From Aureobasidium sp. EXF-3400 (Eukaryota; Ascomycota; Dothideomycetes; Dothideales; Saccotheciaceae): DNA of 64,000 bases. The notes beneath the pieces were generated by a model. The model searched no databases and was not told where the DNA came from. It saw nothing but the letters and a program-made list of their open reading frames with translations. Within the stretch, counting starts at the first letter, position 1. Each line of letters starts with the position of its first letter. Where the stretch lies: the NCBI GenBank assembly GCA_024195585.1, contig SWBL01000098.1, forward strand, positions 1 through 64,000, given 5' to 3'. The position numbers were made by a program, and so were the translations under genes. Shown here one piece after another: positions 34,610-43,539 of this stretch.

Positions 34610-36013
34610 ATGGTCAACCTACCATCAGGATACACGGATATCCACTCCTACGCAAAAGATGTCATCGCATTCCTCCACGAACCACTCTCAATCCAAATCA
34701 CAGGCGGCATCCACGTCAACGACGCTTTCATCTACAACGCCTGGCAAAACCTACCTCAAGAATGGACAACATGGTGGACCTCCCTCCCCAGCCCTCAACA
34801 CGCACAAAAAGACCTCATTAACAGCCTTCGCAATGAGCCTCAAGCTAGATTCAACGATCTACCCAGTCGACCACTGAGTCTATCTCTATGGCTACAACGT
34901 ATATGCAACTTAAGTCTCTCTCGCGAGCAATTGATCCTCCCTGCCACCATCCCCGAAGTGCAGATTCCTGAAATTCTGGCCCAGAGGATGGTTACCAAGA
35001 AACTTGCTGAGGTTAAAGCAGGAGCGAAGTATATCAATCATATCTGCAAGCAACAAAACATCACTCGTGTGATTGATATAGGCAGTGGACAAGGATACCT
35101 CTCCTTGACTTTAGCAGCAGTGTGTGGGCTAAACGTTCTCGCCATCGATGGCAGTGCGTCGCAAATCCAAGGATCGAAAAACGCAGCTGCATCAGCTGGA
35201 TTGGTTGAAAATGAACAGATCACTCATTTGACTCGTTATGTTACTGGAACTGGAGATCTAGGGGATGAGATTACTGAATGGGCGCAAGGGCAGAAATGTC
35301 TGATTACTGGATTACACGCTTGTGGCTCATTATCTGAACATATGATCCGTTTGTCCACTTCTGTGGAGTGTATCGCTTACATTGCAGTAGTGGGATGTTG
35401 TTTCAATCATATTCAACCTCTGTCTGCCTCTCATCCTGAAGGGTTTCCTATCTCAAATTTTATGAGAGAGGGGAATTTGCAATTGAGTGCTTCGGCATTG
35501 GTAACAGGATGTCAAGCCCCAACCAACTGGCCACCACAACCGCAAAACTCACCGTTTGCGAAGAAATATTGGTATCGCGCTGTTTTGGAAAAACTGCTTT
35601 ATGATAAGCAATTGCTTGAGGATCAACAAAGCAGACCTGTTTGGGGCATCAGAACAGGCGACCTCAAATCCCTTCTTGCCTATACTTCTCGCGCTTTACA
35701 CTCTCTACATCTTACTCTTGGCACTGATATCACTGAGCTAGAGATTCAGCAGTATGAAGAAAGGTATAAAGCAAGGAAAGGTGAAATTGCAATATTACAG
35801 ACGTTATCGGTTTTGCTGTGTAGAGTTGTGGAGTCGGTGATTGCTTTGGATAGAGTGTTTTATTTGAGAGAAAATGGGATGGAAGGGGTGGGTGTGTTGC
35901 CGGTGTTTGAGTATAGTGAGAGTCCGAGGAATTTAATGGTTGTTGGGAGGAAGGAGGAGAGGAGTTTCGATGGAGAGAGAGTGGAGTTGGGATGGGGCTT
36001 TGCATTGAGATAG
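34610..36013 (+). CDS. METTL25/RRNAD1-like methyltransferase-domain protein
   Basis: Single-exon 467-aa protein. The central SAM-binding region begins RVIDIGSGQGYLSLTLA (about 153-169), continues with VLAIDGSASQIQGSKNAA, and contains LITGLHACGSLSEHMIR and VVGCCFNHIQPL (about 260-272). The LHACG and GCC elements are hallmarks of the METTL25/RRNAD1 methyltransferase family (PF13679). RRNAD1 denotes the rRNA adenine dimethylase domain name, but the real substrates of fungal members are not established. An N-terminal helical segment of about 130 residues precedes the SAM fold. The ATG at 34610 was chosen as the first ATG in frame. The last 150 bp uses GA-rich codons unlike the C-rich codons of the 5' half. 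Confidence 0.88.
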   Translation: MVNLPSGYTDIHSYAKDVIAFLHEPLSIQITGGIHVNDAFIYNAWQNLPQEWTTWWTSLPSPQHAQKDLINSLRNEPQARFNDLPSRPLSLSLWLQRICNLSLSREQLILPATIPEVQIPEILAQRMVTKKLAEVKAGAKYINHICKQQNITRVIDIGSGQGYLSLTLAAVCGLNVLAIDGSASQIQGSKNAAASAGLVENEQITHLTRYVTGTGDLGDEITEWAQGQKCLITGLHACGSLSEHMIRLSTSVECIAYIAVVGCCFNHIQPLSASHPEGFPISNFMREGNLQLSASALVTGCQAPTNWPPQPQNSPFAKKYWYRAVLEKLLYDKQLLEDQQSRPVWGIRTGDLKSLLAYTSRALHSLHLTLGTDITELEIQQYEERYKARKGEIAILQTLSVLLCRVVESVIALDRVFYLRENGMEGVGVLPVFEYSESPRNLMVVGRKEERSFDGERVELGWGFALR

Positions 36014-36070
36014 ATTATTGTGTATGCTGGCTGTGAGTTTGAGAGCTGGAACTCTGTCCATGTCATAAGT

Positions 36071-36505
36071 GCTTGCTCTCCTGCTCTACGCCTCGCTTTT
36101 GATCAAGTATCACAATGCAGAGAGTACTCTAATTGTTGAATATTGGCAGAGAGAGCTTATCAACCTGCACCCTCTCTCTGGACAAGCCCCTAGATGTTGA
36201 TGTTACTGTGCATTTTGATAGTATGAAAGCGCTCACTCGCTCACTAGAAATCGTCTGAGGAGATAAGTAGAATTTTCTGCCATTGACGCTTGCTTCTCAC
36301 CATGTGTCTCGCTTTTCATACGGGCATAACAATGCAGAGAGTACTCTGAGTCTGTAACACTGTCCAGAGAAAGGGTGCAAGTTAGGTAGCTCTCTCTAGA
36401 CAGGCGCTCAAATGTGGAAATGACTTTGCATTTTGATAGCGTATCAATGGCTCAACTATCCCTAGGAGATTGTCCGATCTGATTATTGCATTTCCTGCAC
36501 TTGTG
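36071..36505. repeat. Tandem direct duplication, about 217-bp unit, two diverged copies
   Basis: Copy 1 spans about 36071-36287 and copy 2 about 36288-36505, head to tail. Both begin GCTTGCT..CTC, then share CTCGCTTTT, ACAATGCAGAGAGTACTCT, an AG-rich patch with CTCTCTCT, GCATTTTGATAG and a GTC...GAT-rich tail. They are clearly related but heavily diverged. No open frame is conserved between the copies. Confidence 0.8.
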
Positions 36506-36996
36506 AAACGACCAACCTGAGATATCATGTCTTCACTCCACTCCAGTGAAAGTAACCCATCAATCTCTGGCCTCATTTGCTCAAATCACAAGAGAGCTGC
36601 ATACCGGTCCATATAAAACCACTGGAACCTACTCTTCCCAACAATACAACCAACAGTTCTTCGGGAGTTCACACAATCCCGAATTTGCTGGTACGCCGCT
36701 TCGGACCTGACGCTGTCATCTCATATTCACCGAGTTATCAGACGATAGGACGTCCGACGACGAATGGAGGTCGATGACGGCTGCTGCGGTCAACTAGATC
36801 GTATCTGGAGGTGTCTAGTATGCGCGTATTGCGTTCTATCACGAGAGTGTCGACGGAGACGGCGAAGTTATGCAGCGATAAAGTGCGGTATCGTAACCTT
36901 GTTCGCGACTTGTTTCTCGCCCATATATTCAATGTGTTTAAAGGGCATCGTCGTGCTAATCGAGAGGTTTTAGTAATACGTCGACCGTCACGATGG

Positions 36997-37257
36997 TGTA
37001 TAGATGAACATGGGATAGCAGTTTGTCATGGTGCCTGGTGAATCTCGGACGGAATGGGACAGAGAACGATACTCTCGCGTAGCCGACGAGCGATAATTTT
37101 GGACGGAAGTTTAGCAGCGTACATATGATACTGTATAGATGAGCACGAGATAGCAGTTCGTTATTGTGCCCGGTGTATCTCGATCGAAAAGGGACGGAGA
37201 ACGAGACTCTCGAGTGGCCGACGTATAGCAATCGCCGACGGAAGTATAGCAGCGTAC
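36997..37257. repeat. Tandem direct duplication, 126-bp unit, 135-bp period
   Basis: Copy 1 is 36997-37122 and copy 2 is 37132-37257. Both start TGTATAGATGA and end AGCAGCGTAC, with the same length and shared internal landmarks (GATAGCAGTT, ATCTCG, GGGAC.GAGAACGA.ACTCTCG, GACGGAAGT). Most differences are transitions (C/T and G/A). There is no shared open frame with coding character. Confidence 0.9.
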
Positions 37258-37339
37258 TCAAGAACGGCCCGGCATAGAGCGTCCCTCACGAAGCAAGACG
37301 GAGGAAACGAAGCGACATCGACCCGGTGAGCGACGTTTG

Positions 37340-37885
37340 TGTCGGCGGCGTACATCGTCTCGAAAGCATTCCGCTGGAGACCGTACGGTCACCATACTTC
37401 TTGACGAAGCCAGAAACCACAATCATAGTCTCCTTGATCTGTGTCGGTGTTGGGAGAGGTTTGCTCGTGGCTCCGGTTTTGTGTGTTGAAATTGTGATAA
37501 TGTGATGATGTGGTGATGTGAAAGTTGGAAGTTGAAAGTTGATTGTTGATTGTTTTCCAACGCACTTACGCGTTCTCACTCGCAACGGATTGGTCCAGTG
37601 GTCCACGTTTCTTCTAACGTGTCGGGACTTACAGTCAGGATCTCCTTAATGCCTGCCATTGTGGGAGGAAGTTTGCTTGAGGGTCTGGTCTTGTGTATTG
37701 GAGCTGTGGTGACGTGAATCGTGGTTGTTTTCAAAATATTCACGCGTTCCGCTTTCTTCCCACTTGCAAAGAATTGATCCGCGTTCTTTCTCTTGAAGTC
37801 GGAAATCAGCATTGTACCCTTCGGCTGTTTCGTTGTTGTTGGAGCTCGCTTGAGTTTTCTGTCTTGTGTGTTGGGATTGAGTCCA
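37340..37885 (-). repeat. Diverged coding-like module, about three copies on the minus strand
   Basis: Read on the minus strand, three blocks share the order AACACACAAAACC...GAGCAAAC, a CCAACA/CCCACA step, then ATCAAGGAGA or its equivalent. They lie at about 37885-37745, 37725-37590 and 37495-37340. Encoded peptides are partly alignable: KGTMLISDFKRKNADQFFAS against KETMIVVSGFVKKYGDRTV, and MAGIKEILTV against QIKETMIVV. No intact gene joins them. The block may be a decayed repeated gene or a locally amplified exon. A 59-bp repeat lies just beyond. Confidence 0.5.
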
Positions 37886-38040
37886 TGCGAATTCCAACTG
37901 TCTTGGATTGTATTGTTGGGCTTCGTCAGACGGAAAGTTATGACTGATATTCCCGATTGTCTTGGATTGTGTTGTTGGTATGACTTTGACAGAAACATCC
38001 TGCTGGTATTTCCGATTGTCTTGGCTTGCGTCGTCACTGT
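37865..38040. repeat. 59-bp-period tandem repeat, about three copies
   Basis: The plus-strand core CCGATTGTCTTGG (or AACTGTCTTGG) ends at 38024, 37965 and 37906, an exact 59-bp spacing. It is followed each time by ATTGTRTTGTTGG-like sequence. The copies are diverged between cores. Confidence 0.8.
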
Positions 38041-38221
38041 AGCTCAAGTTGAAAGGTCTCACTGGTGTTGTAGTGAGTGACGGTGGAAAGGTCTTAACAC
38101 TCGCTCTCGCGTTCAGTCTTCCAGTCTACTCAAGTATCATCCATATCAGACCTTTCCGCCAGCGCTGCATCTGGCAGCATCCATCTGACTCTTTTCACAG
38201 AACGATTCTGTACTACCGACA

Positions 38222-38273
38222 GTAAGTGTGGTGCCCATGAAGTCATTATGGCAAAGTTGACTCACAATCTCAG
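38222..38273 (+). other. Probable 5'-UTR intron
   Basis: AG|GTAAGTGT at 38222 and CTCAG ending at 38273 bracket 52 bp with a branch-like TTGACTCAC. It lies just upstream of the ATG at 38289, with an in-frame-less ATG inside it. The size and signals match coding introns of this window. Confidence 0.5.
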
Positions 38274-38288
38274 AACAAGGCGATCATC

Positions 38289-38711
38289 ATGCCATCCTCA
38301 AGCGATCACAACACAGACAAAGAACGCCGCCTGATCGGTGTGTTCATCTATACCCACGTCCGCCTCCATCACGCCGACGAACACTTCCTCAACCTCCACC
38401 TCACCTCAGCCTTCGCTGCCGTCCTCGAACTGGAAGAAGAAGATCTCGAATGCCAGCTCGAAGACAAATACGGACAGGAGATGGTTCTTGCCGAGGAAGA
38501 CAGAATTGCCAGATGGAAGGAAAGAACCAGAAGTGGTCTTGTGCACTCAGCTGCTGAGCTCGTGGAAGATGTAGCTAGAGACACGGTGGGCGAGTTTGGA
38601 GTTGCGCAGCAGGAGATCATGTTCCAGCTTGCTTGGGACATGTATGCTGTTGCGAGGAAGTTGAAGGCGCCCAGGATCGACTACATGACTGTTGACGACG
38701 ACTGGGTTTGA
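38289..38711 (+). CDS. Small acidic, helical protein of unknown function
   Basis: Single-exon 140-aa protein. It starts MPSSSDHNTDKERRLIGVFI and has no signal peptide or membrane span. The centre is strongly acidic and helical (LELEEEDLECQLEDKYGQEM, then EEDRIARWKERTRSG). The end is an amphipathic segment, QQEIMFQLAWDMYAVARKLK, with an acidic tail DYMTVDDDWV. The codon pattern (many C-ending codons) agrees with genuine genes here, and the likely 5'-UTR intron adds support. I recognise no family. Confidence 0.72.
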   Translation: MPSSSDHNTDKERRLIGVFIYTHVRLHHADEHFLNLHLTSAFAAVLELEEEDLECQLEDKYGQEMVLAEEDRIARWKERTRSGLVHSAAELVEDVARDTVGEFGVAQQEIMFQLAWDMYAVARKLKAPRIDYMTVDDDWV

Positions 38712-39425
38712 ACCAACGGACAGACAGCACGATGTTGACCGTCGAGGTTGTTTTATTGGCGAGCGGCCGCGCCAAGTGTGAAGCGTGGATCGCGTTGCCC
38801 AAAAAGGTCCAAGGAGTTTGAGAAGAGCCGGTTCATGCACACAAGACCGTGACCACCATCAGTCCAATAGAAGGCAAAGAATGAAGCAGTGTTGTCACTC
38901 AAAACAAAATGCAAGGCGCCGGATTGATTTGAGAAAATTGAAATTAAAGGTGTACTTATGTATGTCGGGATCTTCTGACACCGCCTACACAATCTATTAT
39001 GCGTAGCCAGTTCTTATAGAACCACTTGTCCGTCTTCGCATCGACCTGATCGCAAACTAGCAATTGAGTACAGCACAGACTTGCACATAACGTGAAGTCT
39101 GCACCAGATGCCGGCAAGAACTGTCTAAAAGGCTGCGTTGAAGGAAAGAAAGCGAAGATTTGGCAAGCCCGAAGGAAGTTTTATACGCGTGACTGCCGAA
39201 GTGAAACCGGAAGTGGGCTTGGTCAGAGCAGAATGTGGGGAAGGGAGACAAGCAACAAGCAACATTGACGCTTGGCTGAGGCCGTCGTACTTGCCTAACC
39301 AAGTCAATAGCAATTAATTTCGAGACTCTTCACATTTCGGAGCAAGTCGCTGCTTCCTGAATCGTCGGATCTCTCATCTCGAACCACCACATCCTGGTCC
39401 CGACCGGCAGCGCATCCACTACATC
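38712..39425. other. Intergenic region upstream of AP-1 mu
   Basis: About 710 bp of untranslated and promoter sequence between two plus-strand genes. Frames on either strand lack domains or splice support. Confidence 0.5.
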
Positions 39426-40928
39426 ATGGCTTCGGCCCTCTTCTTCCTCGACCTCAAGGGCAAGGTATGCCTAAACGAACAGCTCATGTCGCAAGCCCAT
39501 ACTGACGCAATGACAGACCCTTCTGGCGCGCAACTACCGTGGTGACATCCCCATGAGCGCTGTCGACAAGTTTCCCATCCTCCTTTCCGATGCCGAAGAA
39601 GAGAGCTCGGCTGTGCCCCCCTGCTTCAGCGACGAAGGCATCAACTACCTATACATCCGTCACAACAACCTCTACCTCCTCGCCCTGACAAAGCGCAACT
39701 CCAATGCCGCCGAAATCCTACTCTTCCTCCACAAAATCGTCGAGGTCTTTACCGAATACTTCAAAGAGCTGGAAGAGGAGAGTATTCGTGACAACTTTGT
39801 CGTCATCTACGAATTGCTCGACGAAATGATGGACTTTGGCCACCCCCAAACCACAGAGAGCAAAATTCTGCAGGAATACATCACTCAAGAATCACACAAG
39901 TTGGACGTGCAGGCACGACCACCTATCGCTGTCACAAATGCCGTCTCGTGGCGTTCAGAAGGCATTCGCTACCGCAAGAACGAGGTCTTCCTCGATGTTG
40001 TCGAGTCTCTCAACCTACTCGTCTCATCTACTGGCAACGTTCTGCGCTCCGAGATTCTTGGTGCCGTCAAGATGAAGTGTTATTTGTCCGGTATGCCCGA
40101 GCTGCGTCTAGGTCTCAACGACAAAGCCATGTTCGAATCCACTGGTCGCGCAACCCGAGGCAAGGCAGTCGAGATGGAAGACGTCAAGTTCCATCAGTGT
40201 GTCCGTTTATCGCGATTCGAGAACGACCGTACAATCAGCTTCATTCCTCCGGATGGTGAGTTCGAACTTATGAGCTACCGTCTCAACACTCAAGTCAAGC
40301 CTCTCATCTGGGTCGAATGTATTGTCGAAAACCACTCTGGCAGCCGCATCGAGTACATGCTCAAAGCGAAAGCACAGTTTAAGCGACGCTCTACAGCCAA
40401 CAATGTCGAAATCTCCATCCCTGTACCAGAAGATGCCGACACACCACGCTTCAGGACAAATATTGGCTCCGTACATTATGCACCCGAGCAGAGTGCCATT
40501 GTCTGGAAGATCAAACAATTTGGTGGTGGCAAGGAGTTCTTGATGCGCGCTGAGCTGGGTTTGCCGTCAGTGCGTGGTGATGATGAGAAGGGTGGTGGTA
40601 TGATGGGTGGCTTTGGTGGTAGCATGGGTGGTGTTGGTGACCGTGGCAAGGGCAAGAGACCGATTCAAGTCAAGTTCGAGGTATATTTTGTGTCGCTTGT
40701 ATTGTTGTTGGCCATGACTGACCTGTCTCCAGATTCCATACTTTACTACATCCGGCATCAACGTCAGGTATCTCAAAATCATCGAACCCAAGGTAAGAGA
40801 AACATTCAAAAGGATTTTGAGCAAACACTGATCCAAGACCACAGCTGCAATACCCTTCCCTGCCATGGGTCCGCTATATCACACAATCTGGCGACATTGC
40901 CGTCCGTCTACCAGACACGCAATCATAA
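39426..40928 (+). CDS. apm1: AP-1 clathrin adaptor complex, mu subunit
   Basis: Medium (mu1) subunit of the AP-1 adaptor, which sorts YxxPhi-bearing cargo into clathrin vesicles between trans-Golgi and endosomes. It is 448 aa in four exons: 39426-39464, 39517-40680, 40733-40792 and 40845-40928; introns are 52 bp each. The N-terminal longin-like part begins MASALFFLDLKGKTLLARNY. The mu-homology domain follows (PPIAVTNAVSWRSEGIRYRK, FLDVVESLNLL, GRATRGKAVEMEDVKFHQCV). Splicing rebuilds the conserved ending PYFTTSGINVRYLKIIEPK, then LQYPSLPWVRYITQSGDIAV. A Gly/Met-rich loop (GGGMMGGFGGSMGGVGDRGK) interrupts the late mu-homology domain, as seen in other filamentous fungi. Without the two 3' introns the tail would be nonsense. 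Confidence 0.96.
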
Positions 40929-42567
40929 TGACAATACAATAATGAAAAGCCCCTTCTATACCGATAATGAATCCCCTGCCCCCAGCACTTAACCATATAG
41001 TATCGACCTCAAGTGAACCCTGCTTCTGCTCATACATCAACTAGCTTGACAACAACTTCTCGAGGACTCCTGAGCCGAACGCCAACACCGTTCACTCCTA
41101 TCAAAATGCAAAAGGCGATCGTCATTTTCTTGAAGTTCCGGCGAAAGCCTGTCAAAGAGCGCATTCTCTTGGGGCTCTCACCGGACTCATCTCTTCTGGA
41201 GAGTCTACTCTGCATTTTCATAGGAACATCTACACCGCCCCATGACCGCTGAAGCGGACCCACTATCAAGCACGAACATCCTTGACCAACCACAGCCGAC
41301 ACAATAAAAGCATCGACCCGACTTCCACATTCCTAACCGTCGAGGAGTGCATACAAAAGAAGCAAGAGAAGCAACGCAAGAAGAAAGAAGCCAACGGCTC
41401 CTGCGACATTCTCCACATGGTCTCAAGCCCCAAGCAGTGCGTGTAGGGACATGGCAACACGACAACGGCGTCCGTGACCGTGCAGATTGAAGGCCTGTTC
41501 TCCAGGACGCCGTCTTCCACGTTGAAGGTATTGCGTTGATGCAACATAGAGTGAGACCTACCTCTGTGGAGAAAAAGGAGCAAGATACGTCCATACACTG
41601 CGTTTGCTCGAGACCTTCGATGCAAGCAAGGGCGGGAACAGTATTAAACAAGAAGTGACCAACTAACTTCTGACTATGTTTGTCTTACAGGTCACTGCAT
41701 GGGTACATAAAGCATCGTGAGATGGTTCCGATAGCTTCGCACACTGAGACCTACAGCGGAGATATCGCTACCAGTTGAACTCTACCGAACCAGACACGCT
41801 CGCTCTGGCAATTGCTCACCTCTCGCCCCTCTTAGTTGCTTATATCCTGATAGTATACAAGAATGCGCTACGCGATCCAGGGCCCGAAGATAGACGATCG
41901 GCGGCAACACCGACAGAGTGAGACAGGTCCGTTGGGTCTTGATAAACTTTCCAAGATCTGCTTCCCACAGATCACCGATACACAGAGGCACGATACTTTA
42001 CAAGACGCTTTAAGTTGAAGAGAGAAAGAGTGTCAATCGTCCAACAAGGTATGTTTGACGTTGTCATGATTCTACTGCTCATGCACCAAAACATCAGATC
42101 CTTCTATTTCAAATTCCTCCGTGCTTGCTTTCCGTCATCTGATAATGCAAACGCATCTCGAAGCAGTCAAAAGCGACATAGACCCTGTGGTCTCGTTACT
42201 CAGCGCTCAGAAAGACAAACTACGCAATGCGATCATGATAGCATGCAGATGATCGATGAACGTACTGATCGAACTGGATTGTTTTCCACTGGGATGTCTA
42301 TGGACAGTCAGATCAGATTATGGGCGTGTATCCCTTCAGAGGCCCGCGTCGTTCGCTTGTTGATCGCGACTTCCTTCTGATTTCTGTCTACAAACACTGC
42401 ACCACTTTCCTTCGACTTGAGTGAAACAAGCCGCTTCGTCTGCTTGACTCCACTGAGATCCACTCACACTGCATCTTTACACACTGCATCTTTACATTTC
42501 ATCTGTCTTCCAATCGATATATCACAATCCCACCCAACTCCATCTGCTATCACGATTAATATCCAAA
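40929..42567. other. 1.6-kb region without recognised gene
   Basis: No supported gene. One plus-strand stretch at 41309-41449 encodes a gene-like Lys-rich peptide ending at a TAG (TVEECIQKKQEKQRKKKEAN ... SSPKQCV), but I could not find upstream exons or a start that fit. A short direct repeat CACTGCATCTTTACA occurs twice near 42468-42496. Confidence 0.4.
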
Positions 42568-43265
42568 ATGATGCTCTGGACAACACCGCTCATGGCCGCT
42601 TTGGCCCTACAGCCTACACCACAGAGGTCAGCGCGTCCTTTTCGCTCCCAATGTATCTGACGCTGACTCTCAACAGCTTCAACCTCACCGTCTCATTCTC
42701 CTCAGATGGCTTGATCACCTGCGCCCCAAACGACACAGCAGAAGCCATGACCTTCACTACTATCGACGTGCCATCCGACGAAGTTGTATGCTTCACCCTC
42801 GAAGATCTCTTCGTCAACGACACATCTACCAGCTACATACCCCGAAACATCCCATCCAACTCTCCCAATGAGAACTTCACCTGGCGTGTCTCAAACGCAA
42901 ACGCCTACTCTGCCAAAAAGACCTACAGGAGAATCTGGTACCATCAACAAGATAGCGTTTCCCCATCTCCAGGCGAGGACGCCGAAAGACTCTTCTCGGT
43001 GTACAACGAACGCGACTGTGACCATGATAGCTCTGACCCTCAAATGACCTTCCCCATCGTGAGTTGGACGTGCCAGAGTTCGGGAGCGGGCGACTGTTAC
43101 GAGACTCTGCACCCCATCAGGAGTTTTGCCGTTGGCTCGGCGAAACGAATCAATCGTCACCACAAGTGCTTGACTGCTTGGACAGGTTCGGCTCCTGGTA
43201 GAGGCATCGCTGCGGCTATTGGTGTTGCTAGTGCCTTACTTGTGGGTGGTATCTTGGGCTGGTAG
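42568..43265 (+). CDS. Secreted, probably GPI-anchored surface protein of unknown function
   Basis: Predicted 215-aa protein in two exons (42568-42626 and 42677-43265; intron 42627-42676, GTCAGC...CAG with branch-like CTGACGCTGAC). The ATG at 42568 gives MMLWTTPLMAALALQPTP, a signal peptide, joined to QSFNLTVSFSSDGLITCAPN. The mature part has about six Cys (ITCAP, EVVCFTL, ERDCDHD, SWTCQSS, GDCYETL, HKCLTAW) and several N-x-S/T sites. The C-terminus GRGIAAAIGVASALLVGGIL plus GW is a hydrophobic tail without a basic stop, typical of a GPI-attachment signal. The unspliced frame would have no signal peptide. Family not recognised. Confidence 0.75.
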
Positions 43266-43311
43266 TCCCGCGGTTGAGTTCATCGAACATTGACGTCGAG
43301 AACAAAGTGAC

Positions 43312-43447
43312 AAGAAAGCACTTGCTATAATTTGGCAGTTGCTATCGGGAGGCGATTGCTACGGGAAGGCATTCACTATGAGAAGACAATCGCGATAGAA
43401 AAGCACTCGCTGCCAGAAAGCACCTGCTACGAGAAGTCAGTCACTAT
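43312..43447. repeat. 17-bp minisatellite, eight units in perfect register
   Basis: Eight consecutive 17-bp units with sequence diverged but length constant: for example CGGGAGGCGATTGCTAC (43346), GGGAAGGCATTCACTAT (43363), GAGAAGACAATCGCGAT (43380), CAGAAAGCACCTGCTAC (43414) and GAGAAGTCAGTCACTAT (43431). A degenerate ninth unit follows at 43448-43464. It lies in the 274-bp gap between the convergent ends of the GPI-like gene and the sugar transporter. The period is not a multiple of three. Confidence 0.93.
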
Positions 43448-43539
43448 GAAGATTCAATCCTTCGAGTTTCTATCAGAATAAAATTGTATGAACCAGAAAG
43501 AATCCTTCTCCTTTTATGAAACCGACCACAAGAGATCGC

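Noticed and set aside
41205..41651. 148-codon minus-strand open frame, Cys/Trp/Arg-rich
   Set aside because: Composition is that of an antisense or random frame, with no signal peptide or domain despite the many Cys.
43312..43447. CRISPR array
   Set aside because: Units are contiguous 17-bp repeats without spacers, in a eukaryotic genome. It is a minisatellite.
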